Shown here in pieces: positions 18,236 through 26,924 of a stretch of DNA of 64,000 nt (positions are counted from its first letter, which is position 1; each line of letters opens with the position of its first letter). The position numbers were made by a program, and so were the translations under genes. Source of the stretch: JAKEGK01 sp050116575 (lineage in GTDB: Bacteria; Pseudomonadota; Gammaproteobacteria; SZUA-152); contig JASFOJ010000002.1 in the NCBI GenBank assembly GCA_050116575.1, positions 10,266 to 74,265 of the forward strand, in the 5' to 3' direction. Under the pieces are notes generated by a model that searched no databases, had not been told where the DNA came from, and worked only from the letters and a program-made list of their open reading frames with translations.

Positions 18236-19129
18236 TCAGGCAACGCCGGCTTTTTCAGCGTCACTTTTGCCCTCGTCCAGCAGCGTAATTTGCAGCAGAT
18301 ATATCCGGCGGCTGTCGGCCCGCAATACCTTGAAGCGAAACCCGTCAATGGTGACGACTTCGCCACGCTTGGGCATACGGCCGAATTCATGGATCAACAA
18401 GCCGCCAATGGTGTCGAATTCATCTTCCGGAAAATTTACGGAAAAAATTTCGTTGAATTCATCAATGGGTGTTAACGCCTTGGCAGTATAGCGGCTATCG
18501 GAATGCTTGATAATAAACAGATCATCCTCGATATCATGTTCGTCTTCGATATCGCCGACGATTTGTTCCAATACGTCCTCAATGGTAATCAGGCCCGCAA
18601 CCCCGCCATATTCATCGACAACGATCGCCATGTGATTGCGATTGGCGCGGAAATCGCGCAACAGAACATTCAGCCGCTTGCTTTCCGGTATAAATACCGC
18701 GGGGCGCAACGAATCACGAATATTAAAAGGCTGCTGGTCTTTCTGCGCAAAAAACGGCAACAAATCCTTGGCCAGCAGTATGCCCAATACTTCATCCCGG
18801 TTATCACCGATTACCGGAAAACGGGAGTGAGCCGATTCGATAATCAACGGCAGAAACTCCTCCGGTGAATCATTATGGTTGATTACCGCCATTTGGGTTC
18901 GGGGAATCATAACGTCGCGAACCTGCATTTCCGATACTTCGAGAACCCCCTCGATCATGGACAACGCATCGAAGTCCAGCAGGTTGCGGTGCTGGGCATC
19001 ACGCAGCAACCTGGTTAGTTCTCCCCGGTCTTTGGGCTCGCGCAACAACGCGTAACTCAACATATGCAGCCAGTTGCGATGCTGCCCATCGTCCTTGTGG
19101 GCAGCGCGTCTAGATCGGTCTTCGTTCAT
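18236..19129 (-). CDS. corC: CorC/HlyC-type CBS-domain protein (magnesium/cobalt homeostasis)
   Basis: Cytoplasmic CBS-pair protein with a C-terminal CorC_HlyC domain (297 aa; E. coli CorC 292 aa). The first CBS domain begins MQVRDVMIPRTQM, the second covers NHMAIVVDEYGGVAGLITIEDVLE, and the transporter-associated domain ends GFRFKVLRADSRRIYLLQI. It is linked to Mg/Co efflux and to phospholipid transport or envelope integrity in E. coli. The ATG overlaps the ybeY stop by 4 bp (19126-19129). Confidence 0.93.
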   Translation of the reverse strand: MNEDRSRRAAHKDDGQHRNWLHMLSYALLREPKDRGELTRLLRDAQHRNLLDFDALSMIEGVLEVSEMQVRDVMIPRTQMAVINHNDSPEEFLPLIIESAHSRFPVIGDNRDEVLGILLAKDLLPFFAQKDQQPFNIRDSLRPAVFIPESKRLNVLLRDFRANRNHMAIVVDEYGGVAGLITIEDVLEQIVGDIEDEHDIEDDLFIIKHSDSRYTAKALTPIDEFNEIFSVNFPEDEFDTIGGLLIHEFGRMPKRGEVVTIDGFRFKVLRADSRRIYLLQITLLDEGKSDAEKAGVA

Positions 19130-19611
19130 AGTGTGTTTGTTTCTCCGTATGGATTGGGAAAGCCCAGTTTCGATAATATATTGATTTCCGTTGTTTCCAT
19201 TTCGTCGGCCTCGGTTTCGCTAATATGGTCAAAGCCCAGCAGATGCAAGACACCGTGGATGACCATATGGGCCCAATGTTGCTCGGCCGATTTACCTTGC
19301 TCTTCGGCTTGCCGCGCGACCACCGGCGCACAGATAACAATATCTCCCAACAGCGGTACGTTGACGCCTGGCAGGGGTTCGTAGGGGAATGCCAGCACGT
19401 TGGTCGCCTGATTTTTGTGCCGATATTGAGCATTCAACTGTGCTATTTCCCGTTCGCCTACGACGCGAATACCGAGTTGCACCGTGTCATCACGGGCTAA
19501 TTCCTGCAGCAAACGCGAAACCCAGCGCTCCAGTGTGGGCAGGTCTGGCAGATAGCTTTCGCACAGAGTGTCTTCGGTAATCTGGTAATCTATGTCGATG
19601 TTCGCGGTCAA
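19126..19611 (-). CDS. ybeY: Endoribonuclease/rRNA maturation factor YbeY
   Basis: Metal-dependent RNase involved in 16S rRNA 3' maturation and ribosome quality control (161 aa; E. coli 155 aa). The zinc-binding signature H-x3-H-x5-H is intact in HMVIHGVLHLLGFDH, and the preceding ATNVLAFPYEP and LLGDIVICAPVV strands are typical. The likely start is TTG at 19609-19611, overlapping the phoH stop (TTGA); no ATG or GTG lies close to the conserved start. Translational coupling to phoH is therefore likely. Confidence 0.94.
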   Translation of the reverse strand: MTANIDIDYQITEDTLCESYLPDLPTLERWVSRLLQELARDDTVQLGIRVVGEREIAQLNAQYRHKNQATNVLAFPYEPLPGVNVPLLGDIVICAPVVARQAEEQGKSAEQHWAHMVIHGVLHLLGFDHISETEADEMETTEINILSKLGFPNPYGETNTL

Positions 19612-20660
19612 TCCTGGCCGTTACCTTTTTTTGGTTGTTTACCTTTGGGTTGTTCGCCTTTGGGTTTATCGCTGCGCTTGTTTGTCTCCACCGACTCGTA
19701 CTGTTCGTAAGCGCTGACGATTTTTTGCACCAGCGGATGGCGCACCACGTCTTTGGCTTTAAAAAAGGTAAAGCTGATACCTTCCACACTGTTCAAGACA
19801 TCGATGACATGGCGCAATCCGGACTGGCTACCGCGGGGTAAATCGGTCTGCGTAACGTCACCGGTCACCACCGCCGTGGAGCCAAAGCCGATGCGCGTGA
19901 GGAACATTTTCATTTGTTCCACCGTGGTATTCTGGGCTTCATCGAGAATAATGAACGATTCATTGAGTGTACGGCCGCGCATATAGGCAAGGGGTGCGAT
20001 CTCAATAACGTCTCGCTCGATGAGCTTGGCAACCCGTTCAAAACCCAGCATTTCATACAACGCGTCATATAAAGGCCGTAAATACGGATCGACTTTTTGC
20101 GCCAGGTCACCGGGTAAAAATCCCAACCGTTCACCGGCCTCCACGGCAGGCCGCGCAAGAATGAGCCGGCGGACTTTTTCTTTCTCCAGAGCTTCAACGG
20201 CACAGGCAACTGCCAGGTAGGTTTTACCGGTACCGGCCGGACCCACCCCGAAATTAATATCGTGGGTCAAGATGCTCTTCATATAATGTTGCTGATTGCG
20301 GCCCCGGCCTTTTACCTTGCCCTTGCGCGTAGTGATAATCACTTCTTCAACGGGCTCATCCTGTCCAGCCTGGTCAAGCCTGGCGTCAACACCGGCTTCC
20401 TGCAAAAACAAGTGCACCCGGCCCGCGGTCAACATTGAGAGTTCTGTTTCAGCGTACAGCTCTTTTAATACTTCACCTGCCGCCACTACCGAATACTGAT
20501 CGCCGATAACGTTGAAGGTATTACCACGATTATTAATTTCAACACCCAAACGCCGCTCGATCTGGCGCAAATGCCCGTCAAACTGGCCGCACAGGTTAGC
20601 CAGGCGTTCGTTGTCTGTTGGTTCAAGAGTAAAACTGTGGGATTGTGGTTGGCTACTCAA
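19608..20660 (-). CDS. ybeZ: PhoH-like ATPase (YbeZ)
   Basis: Cytoplasmic PhoH-family NTPase, partner of YbeY in RNA metabolism (350 aa; E. coli YbeZ 346 aa). An N-terminal KH-like part (to about 110) precedes Walker A GPAGTGKT (140-147) and Walker B FIILDEAQN (about 232-240), with ARPAVEAGERLGFLPGD between. The C-terminus is a short Lys/Gln/Gly-rich tail (KPKGEQPKGKQPKKGNGQD). No ATG precedes the conserved LEPTDNERLANLCG segment; a TTG at 20658-20660 gives the usual length. Order miaB-phoH-ybeY-corC-lnt is standard in gammaproteobacteria. Confidence 0.94.
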   Translation of the reverse strand: MSSQPQSHSFTLEPTDNERLANLCGQFDGHLRQIERRLGVEINNRGNTFNVIGDQYSVVAAGEVLKELYAETELSMLTAGRVHLFLQEAGVDARLDQAGQDEPVEEVIITTRKGKVKGRGRNQQHYMKSILTHDINFGVGPAGTGKTYLAVACAVEALEKEKVRRLILARPAVEAGERLGFLPGDLAQKVDPYLRPLYDALYEMLGFERVAKLIERDVIEIAPLAYMRGRTLNESFIILDEAQNTTVEQMKMFLTRIGFGSTAVVTGDVTQTDLPRGSQSGLRHVIDVLNSVEGISFTFFKAKDVVRHPLVQKIVSAYEQYESVETNKRSDKPKGEQPKGKQPKKGNGQD

Positions 20661-20673
20661 ATCGTCTCACTAC

Positions 20674-22047
20674 TCACGCGTATTGAACAACGTCTTCACC
20701 GGATTTACGAATGCCTTCGTCAATCATAACGACCTCGCCGCGAAGGGAATTGGGCAATGCCTCGGTGATCCGCACATTCACGAATTCGCCTATTAACCGG
20801 GAATGACCATCAAAATTAACGACACGATTGTTTTCGGTACGGCCCGCAAGCTGGCCTGGATCTTTTTTGGAAGGTCTTTCGACCAGAATTTTCTCAATAT
20901 TGCCCACCATGGATTCACTGATCGCCTGAGCCATTTGATTAATTTTTGCCTGTAAAGTTGCCAAACGCCGCTTTTTTACCTCTATCGGCACATCGTCAAC
21001 AAAATTTGATGCCGGCGTGCCCGGCCGCGGGCTGTAAACGAAACTGAATGAATGATCAAATTCAATATCCTCGATCAGCTTCATGGTGTCATTGAAATCC
21101 TTGTCGGTTTCTCCGGGAAAACCCACGATAAAATCCGAAGACAGGCTGATATCCGGCCGGGCTTCCCGCAATTTGCGAATTTTGTCCTTATACTCCAGCG
21201 CCGTATGGCCGCGTTTCATCATGGCCAGTACCCGGTCCGATCCACTTTGTACCGGCAAATGGACGTGACTGACCAGCTCCGGCACTTCGGCAAACGCCTG
21301 GATCAGGGAATCGGAAAACTCCACGGGATGAGAAGTGGTGAAACGAATACGTTCAATACCGTCAATGGCCGCCACGAACCGGATCAACAACGCCAGGTCA
21401 GCGGCATCACCGTCGTGCATTGGGCCCCGGTATGCATTGACGTTTTGCCCCAGTAGATTCACTTCCTTGACGCCCTGCGCTGCCAGCGTCGCCACTTCAG
21501 CGATCACATCATCGAAGGGACGGCTGATTTCGTCGCCGCGGGTATAAGGCACTACGCAAAACGTGCAATACTTGCTGCAGCCTTCCATGATGGACACAAA
21601 GGCCGTGGCACCTTCGGCACGGGGCTCGGGCAGGTTGTCAAATTTTTCTATTTCCGGAAATGACACATCAACCACGGCGGCACGGCGCTGTTGTTGATCG
21701 GTGAGCATTTGGGGTAAACGATGCAGGGTTTGCGGGCCGTAAACCAGGTCCACATAAGGAGCCCGTGCGCGGATGGCATCACCTTCCTGGCTGGCAACAC
21801 AGCCACCCACACCAATAACAATGGCCGGGTTGGCTTCCTTGAGTTCCCGCCAGCGGCCCAGTTGCGAGAACACTTTTTCCTGCGCTTTTTCGCGCACGGA
21901 ACACGTGTTCAGCAATAGCACATCCGCCTGATGTTCATTTTGCGCCAGTTCCAGTCCGTGACTTTCCTTGAGCAACTCCGCCGTTTTGGCAGAGTCATAC
22001 TCATTCATCTGGCAACCGAATGTTTTAATAAACAAGGTTCGTGGCAT
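20674..22047 (-). CDS. miaB: tRNA-2-methylthio-N6-isopentenyladenosine37 synthase MiaB
   Basis: Radical-SAM methylthiotransferase modifying A37 of tRNAs that read UNN codons (457 aa; E. coli 474 aa). The N-terminal UPF0004 domain holds Cys12, Cys49 and Cys83 for the auxiliary cluster; the radical-SAM motif is Cys157-x3-Cys161-x2-Cys164 (CSKYCTFC); a TRAM domain occupies about the last 65 residues (LVERPSKKDPGQLAGRTENN...). Start MPRTLFIKTFGCQMNEYDS is canonical. It leads the miaB-phoH-ybeY-corC operon, with 13 bp to phoH. Confidence 0.97.
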   Translation of the reverse strand: MPRTLFIKTFGCQMNEYDSAKTAELLKESHGLELAQNEHQADVLLLNTCSVREKAQEKVFSQLGRWRELKEANPAIVIGVGGCVASQEGDAIRARAPYVDLVYGPQTLHRLPQMLTDQQQRRAAVVDVSFPEIEKFDNLPEPRAEGATAFVSIMEGCSKYCTFCVVPYTRGDEISRPFDDVIAEVATLAAQGVKEVNLLGQNVNAYRGPMHDGDAADLALLIRFVAAIDGIERIRFTTSHPVEFSDSLIQAFAEVPELVSHVHLPVQSGSDRVLAMMKRGHTALEYKDKIRKLREARPDISLSSDFIVGFPGETDKDFNDTMKLIEDIEFDHSFSFVYSPRPGTPASNFVDDVPIEVKKRRLATLQAKINQMAQAISESMVGNIEKILVERPSKKDPGQLAGRTENNRVVNFDGHSRLIGEFVNVRITEALPNSLRGEVVMIDEGIRKSGEDVVQYA

Positions 22048-22249
22048 ATATCTCTTTCATCGCCTCTATTTGCAAGAATAGCATATTAAGCACGCGGAGT
22101 CTCAAGACCTCCGTCACAAAATAATGGTTTTTCCACTCATACCTGGTTGATTTTATTGGATATAATCCGAGGATCGCGGGCGGCCATTGATTTTGGGGCG
22201 AGTGAGTCTAACGCAAATTGGATGAAATAACCACTGCAACAGCGTCGGG

Positions 22250-22293
22250 AACACCCCGGAAATCAGGTAAAAATCCTTGATTCCCGGGGTGTT
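22250..22293 (-). terminator. Stem-loop after amtB
   Basis: A 16-bp inverted repeat (AACACCCCGGAAATCA at 22250-22265 and its near-perfect complement at 22278-22293, one G-T pair on the amtB strand) around a 12-nt loop, starting 7 bp past the amtB stop codon. It lacks a clear T run, so it could be a processing or stability hairpin rather than a strict intrinsic terminator. Confidence 0.6.
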
Positions 22294-22299
22294 AGAGAT

Positions 22300-23526
22300 T
22301 TATTCGTAAGGGGATTCAGATGCGATCTTGTGGATACTGAGGTCGGCGCCGCGATGCTCGTCCTCCTGGCTAAGGCGTATCCCCACAATGGCTTTGATGG
22401 TGCCATAGACGATCAACCCGCCAACCAGCGCAATAACAATCCCCATCAAAGTCCCCACCAATTGTGACAGGAAACTGATTTTCACCGCAATGTCTCCATC
22501 GACGACCACATTACCGAGCCCGCCTAACGCCGAGGTGCCAAAGATGCCGCAGGCGATCCCACCCCAGGCACCACACAATCCATGCAGCGGCCAAACACCT
22601 AGCACATCATCGATCTTCCATTTGTTTTGCGTCAGCGTGAAGGTCCAGACAAACAACGCCCCGGCAACGCCACCGGTGATCAACGCGCCCACGGGGTGCA
22701 TAACATCAGAGCCGGCGCAAATGGCAACCAGGCCGGCCAGTGGCCCGTTGTGCACAAAACCCGGGTCGTTTTTGCCCACGACCAAAGCGGCCAATACGCC
22801 ACCGACCATGGCCATCAGGGAATTGATTGCGACCAGCCCACTCACCGCTTCCACGGTCTGTGCCGACATCACGTTAAACCCGAACCATCCCACCGTCAGT
22901 ATCCACGCACCCAGCGCCAGAAAAGGAATATTGGACGGCGGATGCGACGACATGGGCGAACCGTCCTTACTGTAACGGCCCATACGGGCACCCAGCAGTA
23001 ACACGGCTCCCAGCGCCAACCAGCCCCCCATGGCATGCACTACCACGGAACCGGCAAAGTCATGGAACTCCGCGCCAAACGTACGAGTCATCCAGCCCTG
23101 AACACCGAAATTACCATTCCAGGTAATGCCTTCAAAGAACGGATATATCAGCGCGACAATAACGAAACTGGCCAGCAACTGAGGATAAAACTTGGCGCGC
23201 TCGGCGATACCACCGGAGATAATGGCGGGTATGGCAGCCGCGAACGTCAGCAGAAAGAAAAATTTCACCAGTTCATAACCGTTCGCTTTGTTCAATACCG
23301 ACGCCGCGTCCATGAAGTCCGTGCCATAGGCCACCACATAGCCGGCAAAAAAATACGCAATGGATGAAATGGAAAAGTCGGAAATAATTTTTACCAACGC
23401 GTTGACCTGGTTTTTTTTCCTGACTGTTCCCACTTCCAGAAAGGCAAAACCGGAATGCATGGCCAACACCATAATGGCTCCCATCAAAATAAAAAGTACG
23501 TCACTCCCGGATTGTAGAGCTTCCAT
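22300..23526 (-). CDS. amtB: Ammonium transporter AmtB
   Basis: Inner-membrane ammonium channel (408 aa, about 11 membrane helices). The pore twin histidines are present: one in the VVVHAMGGW segment and one in GVWPLHGLCGAWGG. I chose the ATG at 23526 because TGGAG lies 5 nt upstream; an in-frame GTG two codons earlier would overlap that site. No signal sequence precedes the first helix. The usual partner glnK is not adjacent. Two NtrC-type palindromes lie 176-262 bp upstream, which suggests nitrogen-limitation control. A stem-loop follows the gene. Confidence 0.95.
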   Translation of the reverse strand: MEALQSGSDVLFILMGAIMVLAMHSGFAFLEVGTVRKKNQVNALVKIISDFSISSIAYFFAGYVVAYGTDFMDAASVLNKANGYELVKFFFLLTFAAAIPAIISGGIAERAKFYPQLLASFVIVALIYPFFEGITWNGNFGVQGWMTRTFGAEFHDFAGSVVVHAMGGWLALGAVLLLGARMGRYSKDGSPMSSHPPSNIPFLALGAWILTVGWFGFNVMSAQTVEAVSGLVAINSLMAMVGGVLAALVVGKNDPGFVHNGPLAGLVAICAGSDVMHPVGALITGGVAGALFVWTFTLTQNKWKIDDVLGVWPLHGLCGAWGGIACGIFGTSALGGLGNVVVDGDIAVKISFLSQLVGTLMGIVIALVGGLIVYGTIKAIVGIRLSQEDEHRGADLSIHKIASESPYE

Positions 23527-23701
23527 GATCACTCCAAATTGTTGTTTAAAATTTTAGCTGGATGAAAAATAAAAACGGGTGTTTGAGATTTTCGTTATTA
23601 ATTGATTATTGATTCGGGGCTATTTATAACACAGGAGTGATTATAGCGGCCAGTGTGATGAACCGGGACGGTGCAGGCAAATCACTGTGTTCACCGACAT
23701 T

Positions 23702-23718
23702 TGCACCAACTTGGTTCA
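23702..23718. promoter_or_regulatory. NtrC-type binding site 1 upstream of amtB
   Basis: TGCACCAACTTGGTTCA matches the enteric NtrC dyad (TGCACCA-N3-TGGTGCA) at 13 of 14 half-site positions. It lies about 180 bp before the amtB start, the distance expected for a sigma54 enhancer. I could not find an unambiguous -24/-12 element between it and amtB. Confidence 0.55.
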
Positions 23719-23771
23719 CGCCGCGTAACAAGTTGCATTGATTCATTATACTGACGCAACGTTACCGTGAA

Positions 23772-23788
23772 TGCACCATGTTAGTGCG
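23772..23788. promoter_or_regulatory. NtrC-type binding site 2 upstream of amtB
   Basis: TGCACCATGTTAGTGCG matches the NtrC dyad at 12 of 14 half-site positions, 70 bp from site 1 (close to seven helical turns) and just beyond the stop codon of the cytochrome gene. The pairing of two sites on the same helical face supports a real enhancer for amtB. Confidence 0.5.
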
Positions 23789-23790
23789 CA

Positions 23791-25119
23791 TCAATGGGCG
23801 ATTTTGGGCCAATATTTGTTAAGATCGAACGAGGGACTGTGTTTTTGCACGTGACATTGACCGCACATCCTGGCTTTGGGCCAGTCTTTATTAGCGACCG
23901 GCTGTTTACCACCGGACGAAACATGTTGCCGGGCAGCACCGTGACAGTTTTCACACTGCACATTCATTAGATTGGGTGTCAGGCTGATGTCGATAAATCC
24001 ACCCTGCCGATTAAATCCCACCGTGTGGCATTGGATACATTCCGGATCAAAAGACTTCTGCACGATCTCCAGATCTTCAAACGCTTTAGCATGCTCGCTA
24101 TCCTGCCACACTTTATATTGTTTGGCGTGACATTGCTGACACTGCTCTTCGCCGGCGAATGGACTGTCGCCGGATTGATGTTGTTTCTTTATCGCGACGC
24201 GCTTTTCATAGTTCTCTTTTACCTCGGCATTGTAATCGGCATACCAGTCTTTCATGCGAGGGGCATCGGGCACGGACTGGGGCATCGATATGATATCGTG
24301 GCGCCAGCTTTTAATGTTGTTGCTGTCATCGAGGGTTAACTGAAGCTTGCCCAGCCGCATGCCCCGCGATCCGGGTTGCAGCACCAGGGTATGACCTTTT
24401 TGTTCCGGCTCACTATAGACTTCATAGCCCGCCCTGACGAACAGGATATCAACACTATCCAGTGGCATTTGGTCCTTGATAATCGCCAGTGGTAACGTCG
24501 TGGTCAGCACGGTTAATACTCCCTGCTTATTAGTCGCCGCCAGGGATTTGGTGAGCTCATCAATATCATCATAAACCTGTGGTTTCCCCCCCGGCATCTG
24601 CCGCGCCGGCGAACTATCGGGATCGAGCCAGGTAAAAAAACGCAGAGCAATTTGCCGGCCGTTAATCGTCCGGGTAATCGTTCTGGATTTGGAAAATTTG
24701 TCATTCACCCAGTTTGTCGCCACCCAGGGCAGATCGTATTTTGCCGCAACTTCGGCGCCATAACTGAGGTCCGTCCACTGCACACCGATGGCGTCATAGT
24801 TCAAACGGCTGAATGCTTTGAAAATGTAACGTGATTTCAAATGATCATTGACACCCTGACTGGCAATCAAACCGCCGGCAGAAATAACGACAGTTTGCGG
24901 ATTTTGCTTCCTTTGACGATCGAGTACCGTCGTACGCCGTTTAATACCGCCCAGGTCCCCTTCATCGGAGCAGCCGCAGGGTTCCAGTTCACCGTCCAGG
25001 TTACCGGAATAGATAACGGTCAATTCAGTTTGCTTAGCCACGGCGAGCGGCGCGGCTTGAAACATCAACAGGGCTATGAACACATACAAACCTGGGGTGA
25101 AATTATGCGATGGTTTCAT
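23791..25119 (-). CDS. Exported tetraheme cytochrome c with degenerate 5'-nucleotidase-like domain
   Basis: 442-aa periplasmic protein with a signal peptide (about 1-28). Residues about 32-275 resemble the UshA/5'-nucleotidase metallophosphatase fold (VIYSGNLDGELEPCGC, YDAIGVQWTDLSYG, GSRGMRLGKLQLTLDD), but the metal-ligand motifs look lost: the DxGD position reads SAGG, GNHE reads VQWTD, and GGHxH reads RAGYEV. Residues 320-442 hold four CxxCH haem sites, Cys327-His331, Cys361-His365, Cys389-His393 and Cys419-His423, spaced as in cytochrome c554-type modules. An electron-transfer role is inferred; the substrate is unknown. Related two-domain proteins occur in Geobacter-like bacteria. It lies 264 bp upstream of amtB and is probably a separate unit. 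Confidence 0.8.
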   Translation of the reverse strand: MKPSHNFTPGLYVFIALLMFQAAPLAVAKQTELTVIYSGNLDGELEPCGCSDEGDLGGIKRRTTVLDRQRKQNPQTVVISAGGLIASQGVNDHLKSRYIFKAFSRLNYDAIGVQWTDLSYGAEVAAKYDLPWVATNWVNDKFSKSRTITRTINGRQIALRFFTWLDPDSSPARQMPGGKPQVYDDIDELTKSLAATNKQGVLTVLTTTLPLAIIKDQMPLDSVDILFVRAGYEVYSEPEQKGHTLVLQPGSRGMRLGKLQLTLDDSNNIKSWRHDIISMPQSVPDAPRMKDWYADYNAEVKENYEKRVAIKKQHQSGDSPFAGEEQCQQCHAKQYKVWQDSEHAKAFEDLEIVQKSFDPECIQCHTVGFNRQGGFIDISLTPNLMNVQCENCHGAARQHVSSGGKQPVANKDWPKARMCGQCHVQKHSPSFDLNKYWPKIAH

Positions 25120-25451
25120 GATCTTTTGATTAATGCTGACAGGATTATTAGTAGTGCTGATTAGTCTTACTGTTCGCTGTTAAACACGGCTTTAGTATTT
25201 ATTGCAAAAATCCAGCGGTGCAAAGCAATTAACAATTGACAAACCTGCTGGTCAACCCGAACCCGCCTTGCTATTCGGTTGCCTTTATATCCGGGTATAA
25301 AGACTTTGATATGTGGTTGCCTGATTTGTTCTATCAATTCATTGACTCAATAATCAACGGACGGAGGTTTTGCGATTCAAGCGATAAAGCCGCCGGCATC
25401 AGAATAGCTTTTATCGACAACAGCTACGCCCTGGCGCCTTTGTCTGACATG
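25120..25451. other. Intergenic region, cytochrome gene / Sel1 gene
   Basis: 332 bp without a convincing gene. It holds the upstream region of the cytochrome gene and a short palindrome, CTTTATA / TATAAAG around TCCGGG, at 25283-25302. No terminator with a T run is evident. Confidence 0.5.
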
Positions 25452-26219
25452 TCATTTAAAAGTCTTGCCTGCTTTGCGATACCAGTAGCGGGCGCTCTGC
25501 AAATCCTTTGCCATCCCATACAAGCCTTCGGCATAGGCCTTAGCCAATGCCTCGGCCGCGGGGCGGTAGCCACGATTGGCCGCGCGCCTGACCCACTCCA
25601 TCCCACGGTCCTGGTCACGCTTGGTGCCTCTACCAGCCAGCGTCATCAACCCCAGCGTTAGCTGTGCTTTTCGCTGACCCTGCTCAGCTGCCTTGGTCAG
25701 CCACTTTACCGCCTGCTGATCGCTTTGTTGCACGCCATCACCATCCAGGTACATCAGCGCGATATTTTCCTGGCCCTTGGCATCCCCTTGTTCGGCGGCT
25801 GCCTTGAGCCACTTGGCCGCTTCCCGGGTATCCTTGCGCACACCGAGCCCAAACCGATACATGATGCCCAGACTGTTTTGTGCGCGAACGTGGCCCTGCT
25901 GCGCCGCCTCGCGATACCAATGAATGGCCTGTGCGTCGTTTTGTTGTACCCCCAGTCCATGCCGGTACATAACGCCCAATTTACGCTGAGCTTCGGGATT
26001 TCCCTGTTTCGCCAACGGGCCCAGATAGTGCCATGCCTGGGCGTAATCGCGTTGTTGATACGCCGCCAGTCCTTTTTGTAGATTGTCATGATCATCGGCG
26101 GCAGCCGCTGCTGCCGGCAAACACAGAACCAACAGCAATAAAAACCCGGCCCCTACCGGAAACCGGCACAGTTGATTCACTTGCAATGGATTTTCAAGCA
26201 TTAACATGACAGTCAACAT
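25452..26219 (-). CDS. Exported Sel1-repeat (TPR-like) protein
   Basis: 255-aa protein with an N-terminal hydrophobic signal (VGAGFLLLLVLCLPAAAAA, ending near residue 40) followed by about five Sel1-like repeats of 36 residues, each carrying A-x2-x-LG-x-MY-x2-GxGV-x2-D and W-x-x-A-A-x-QG (for example AQRKLGVMYRHGLGVQQND). Sel1 solenoids are protein-protein adaptors, often in periplasmic or envelope complexes. The partner is unknown. Nearby in-frame ATGs at residues 1, 5 and 7 leave the exact start open. Confidence 0.88.
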   Translation of the reverse strand: MLTVMLMLENPLQVNQLCRFPVGAGFLLLLVLCLPAAAAAADDHDNLQKGLAAYQQRDYAQAWHYLGPLAKQGNPEAQRKLGVMYRHGLGVQQNDAQAIHWYREAAQQGHVRAQNSLGIMYRFGLGVRKDTREAAKWLKAAAEQGDAKGQENIALMYLDGDGVQQSDQQAVKWLTKAAEQGQRKAQLTLGLMTLAGRGTKRDQDRGMEWVRRAANRGYRPAAEALAKAYAEGLYGMAKDLQSARYWYRKAGKTFK

Positions 26220-26459
26220 CGCTCGGCTTTGGCATGTTACAAATCGTCAAGTTCAGGAAGCGACCCGCGGCGAGCGGTGGCTCTGAACCCGGCATTCGGT
26301 ATATTTGAGTATATTAAGGGTATGCTACGTCAATTGGGGCAGTCAGTCGACCAGACGGGGACAATAAAGTATTGTACTGACAAAATAGCTCTATCAAGCA
26401 CGGGGCACATCGTGCATGACGGCACGATTATAGGACAATTTTTATTCGATCCGGAATCG

Positions 26460-26924
26460 TTACGACGCCTGGCGGGGTGCGCAAATCACGCTAATGATCT
26501 GATCTTCCAGTTCGATGCGGTCAGCCAACTCTTCTCCCAGATTGGACAGATCGTTCGCCAGTTCGGACAAATTATCGCAATGATCTTCGCAATCATATTT
26601 ATCGTTAAAGTCCAGGAACGCCTGGGTGGTTTCCGAAATACGATCGTACACTTTTTCCGCCACTTCCCGTACGGCGACACGCCGTTCCTTGTTTTCATCA
26701 ATGTAGCGATACAGTTGAAAATGCGCCGAAGCAGTATAGTCGATCAGGCTTTCGCAAAAGCTTTGCAGCAGCACCTGCGTATCGTGGTCGGGATTGAAAG
26801 GTTGTTTGGAGGCAAGTTCACTGAGCAATGCAAGTGTACCGGTTCTTGATTCAACCAACGCACTGATCTCGCGATGGGATTGTGCACGGCGTTCAACGAC
26901 TGGCGCTTCGGTTTCTGACTGCAT
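26460..26924 (-). CDS. rsd: Rsd/AlgQ family anti-sigma70 factor
   Basis: 154-aa cytoplasmic all-helical protein. The segment LLQSFCESLIDYTASAHFQL and the following YRYIDE match the Rsd/AlgQ core, in which a QxFCxxLVDYxSxGHFxxY pattern is diagnostic. Rsd sequesters RpoD and shifts RNA polymerase toward alternative sigma factors in stationary phase. The ATG at 26924 is preceded by AGAGG at 6 nt; the frame is open further upstream without a better site. Length matches E. coli Rsd (158 aa). It is monocistronic, with a long upstream gap. Confidence 0.85.
   Translation of the reverse strand: MQSETEAPVVERRAQSHREISALVESRTGTLALLSELASKQPFNPDHDTQVLLQSFCESLIDYTASAHFQLYRYIDENKERRVAVREVAEKVYDRISETTQAFLDFNDKYDCEDHCDNLSELANDLSNLGEELADRIELEDQIISVICAPRQAS

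Noticed and set aside
18001..18390. Minus-strand reading frame crossing the octamer array between lnt and corC
   Set aside because: It consists of translated repeat units (KGAKAQRR) joined to the out-of-frame end of corC; no ribosome-binding site.
26409..26428. ATCGTGC/GCACGAT hairpin downstream of rsd as terminator
   Set aside because: Only 7 bp of stem and no T run on the rsd strand.
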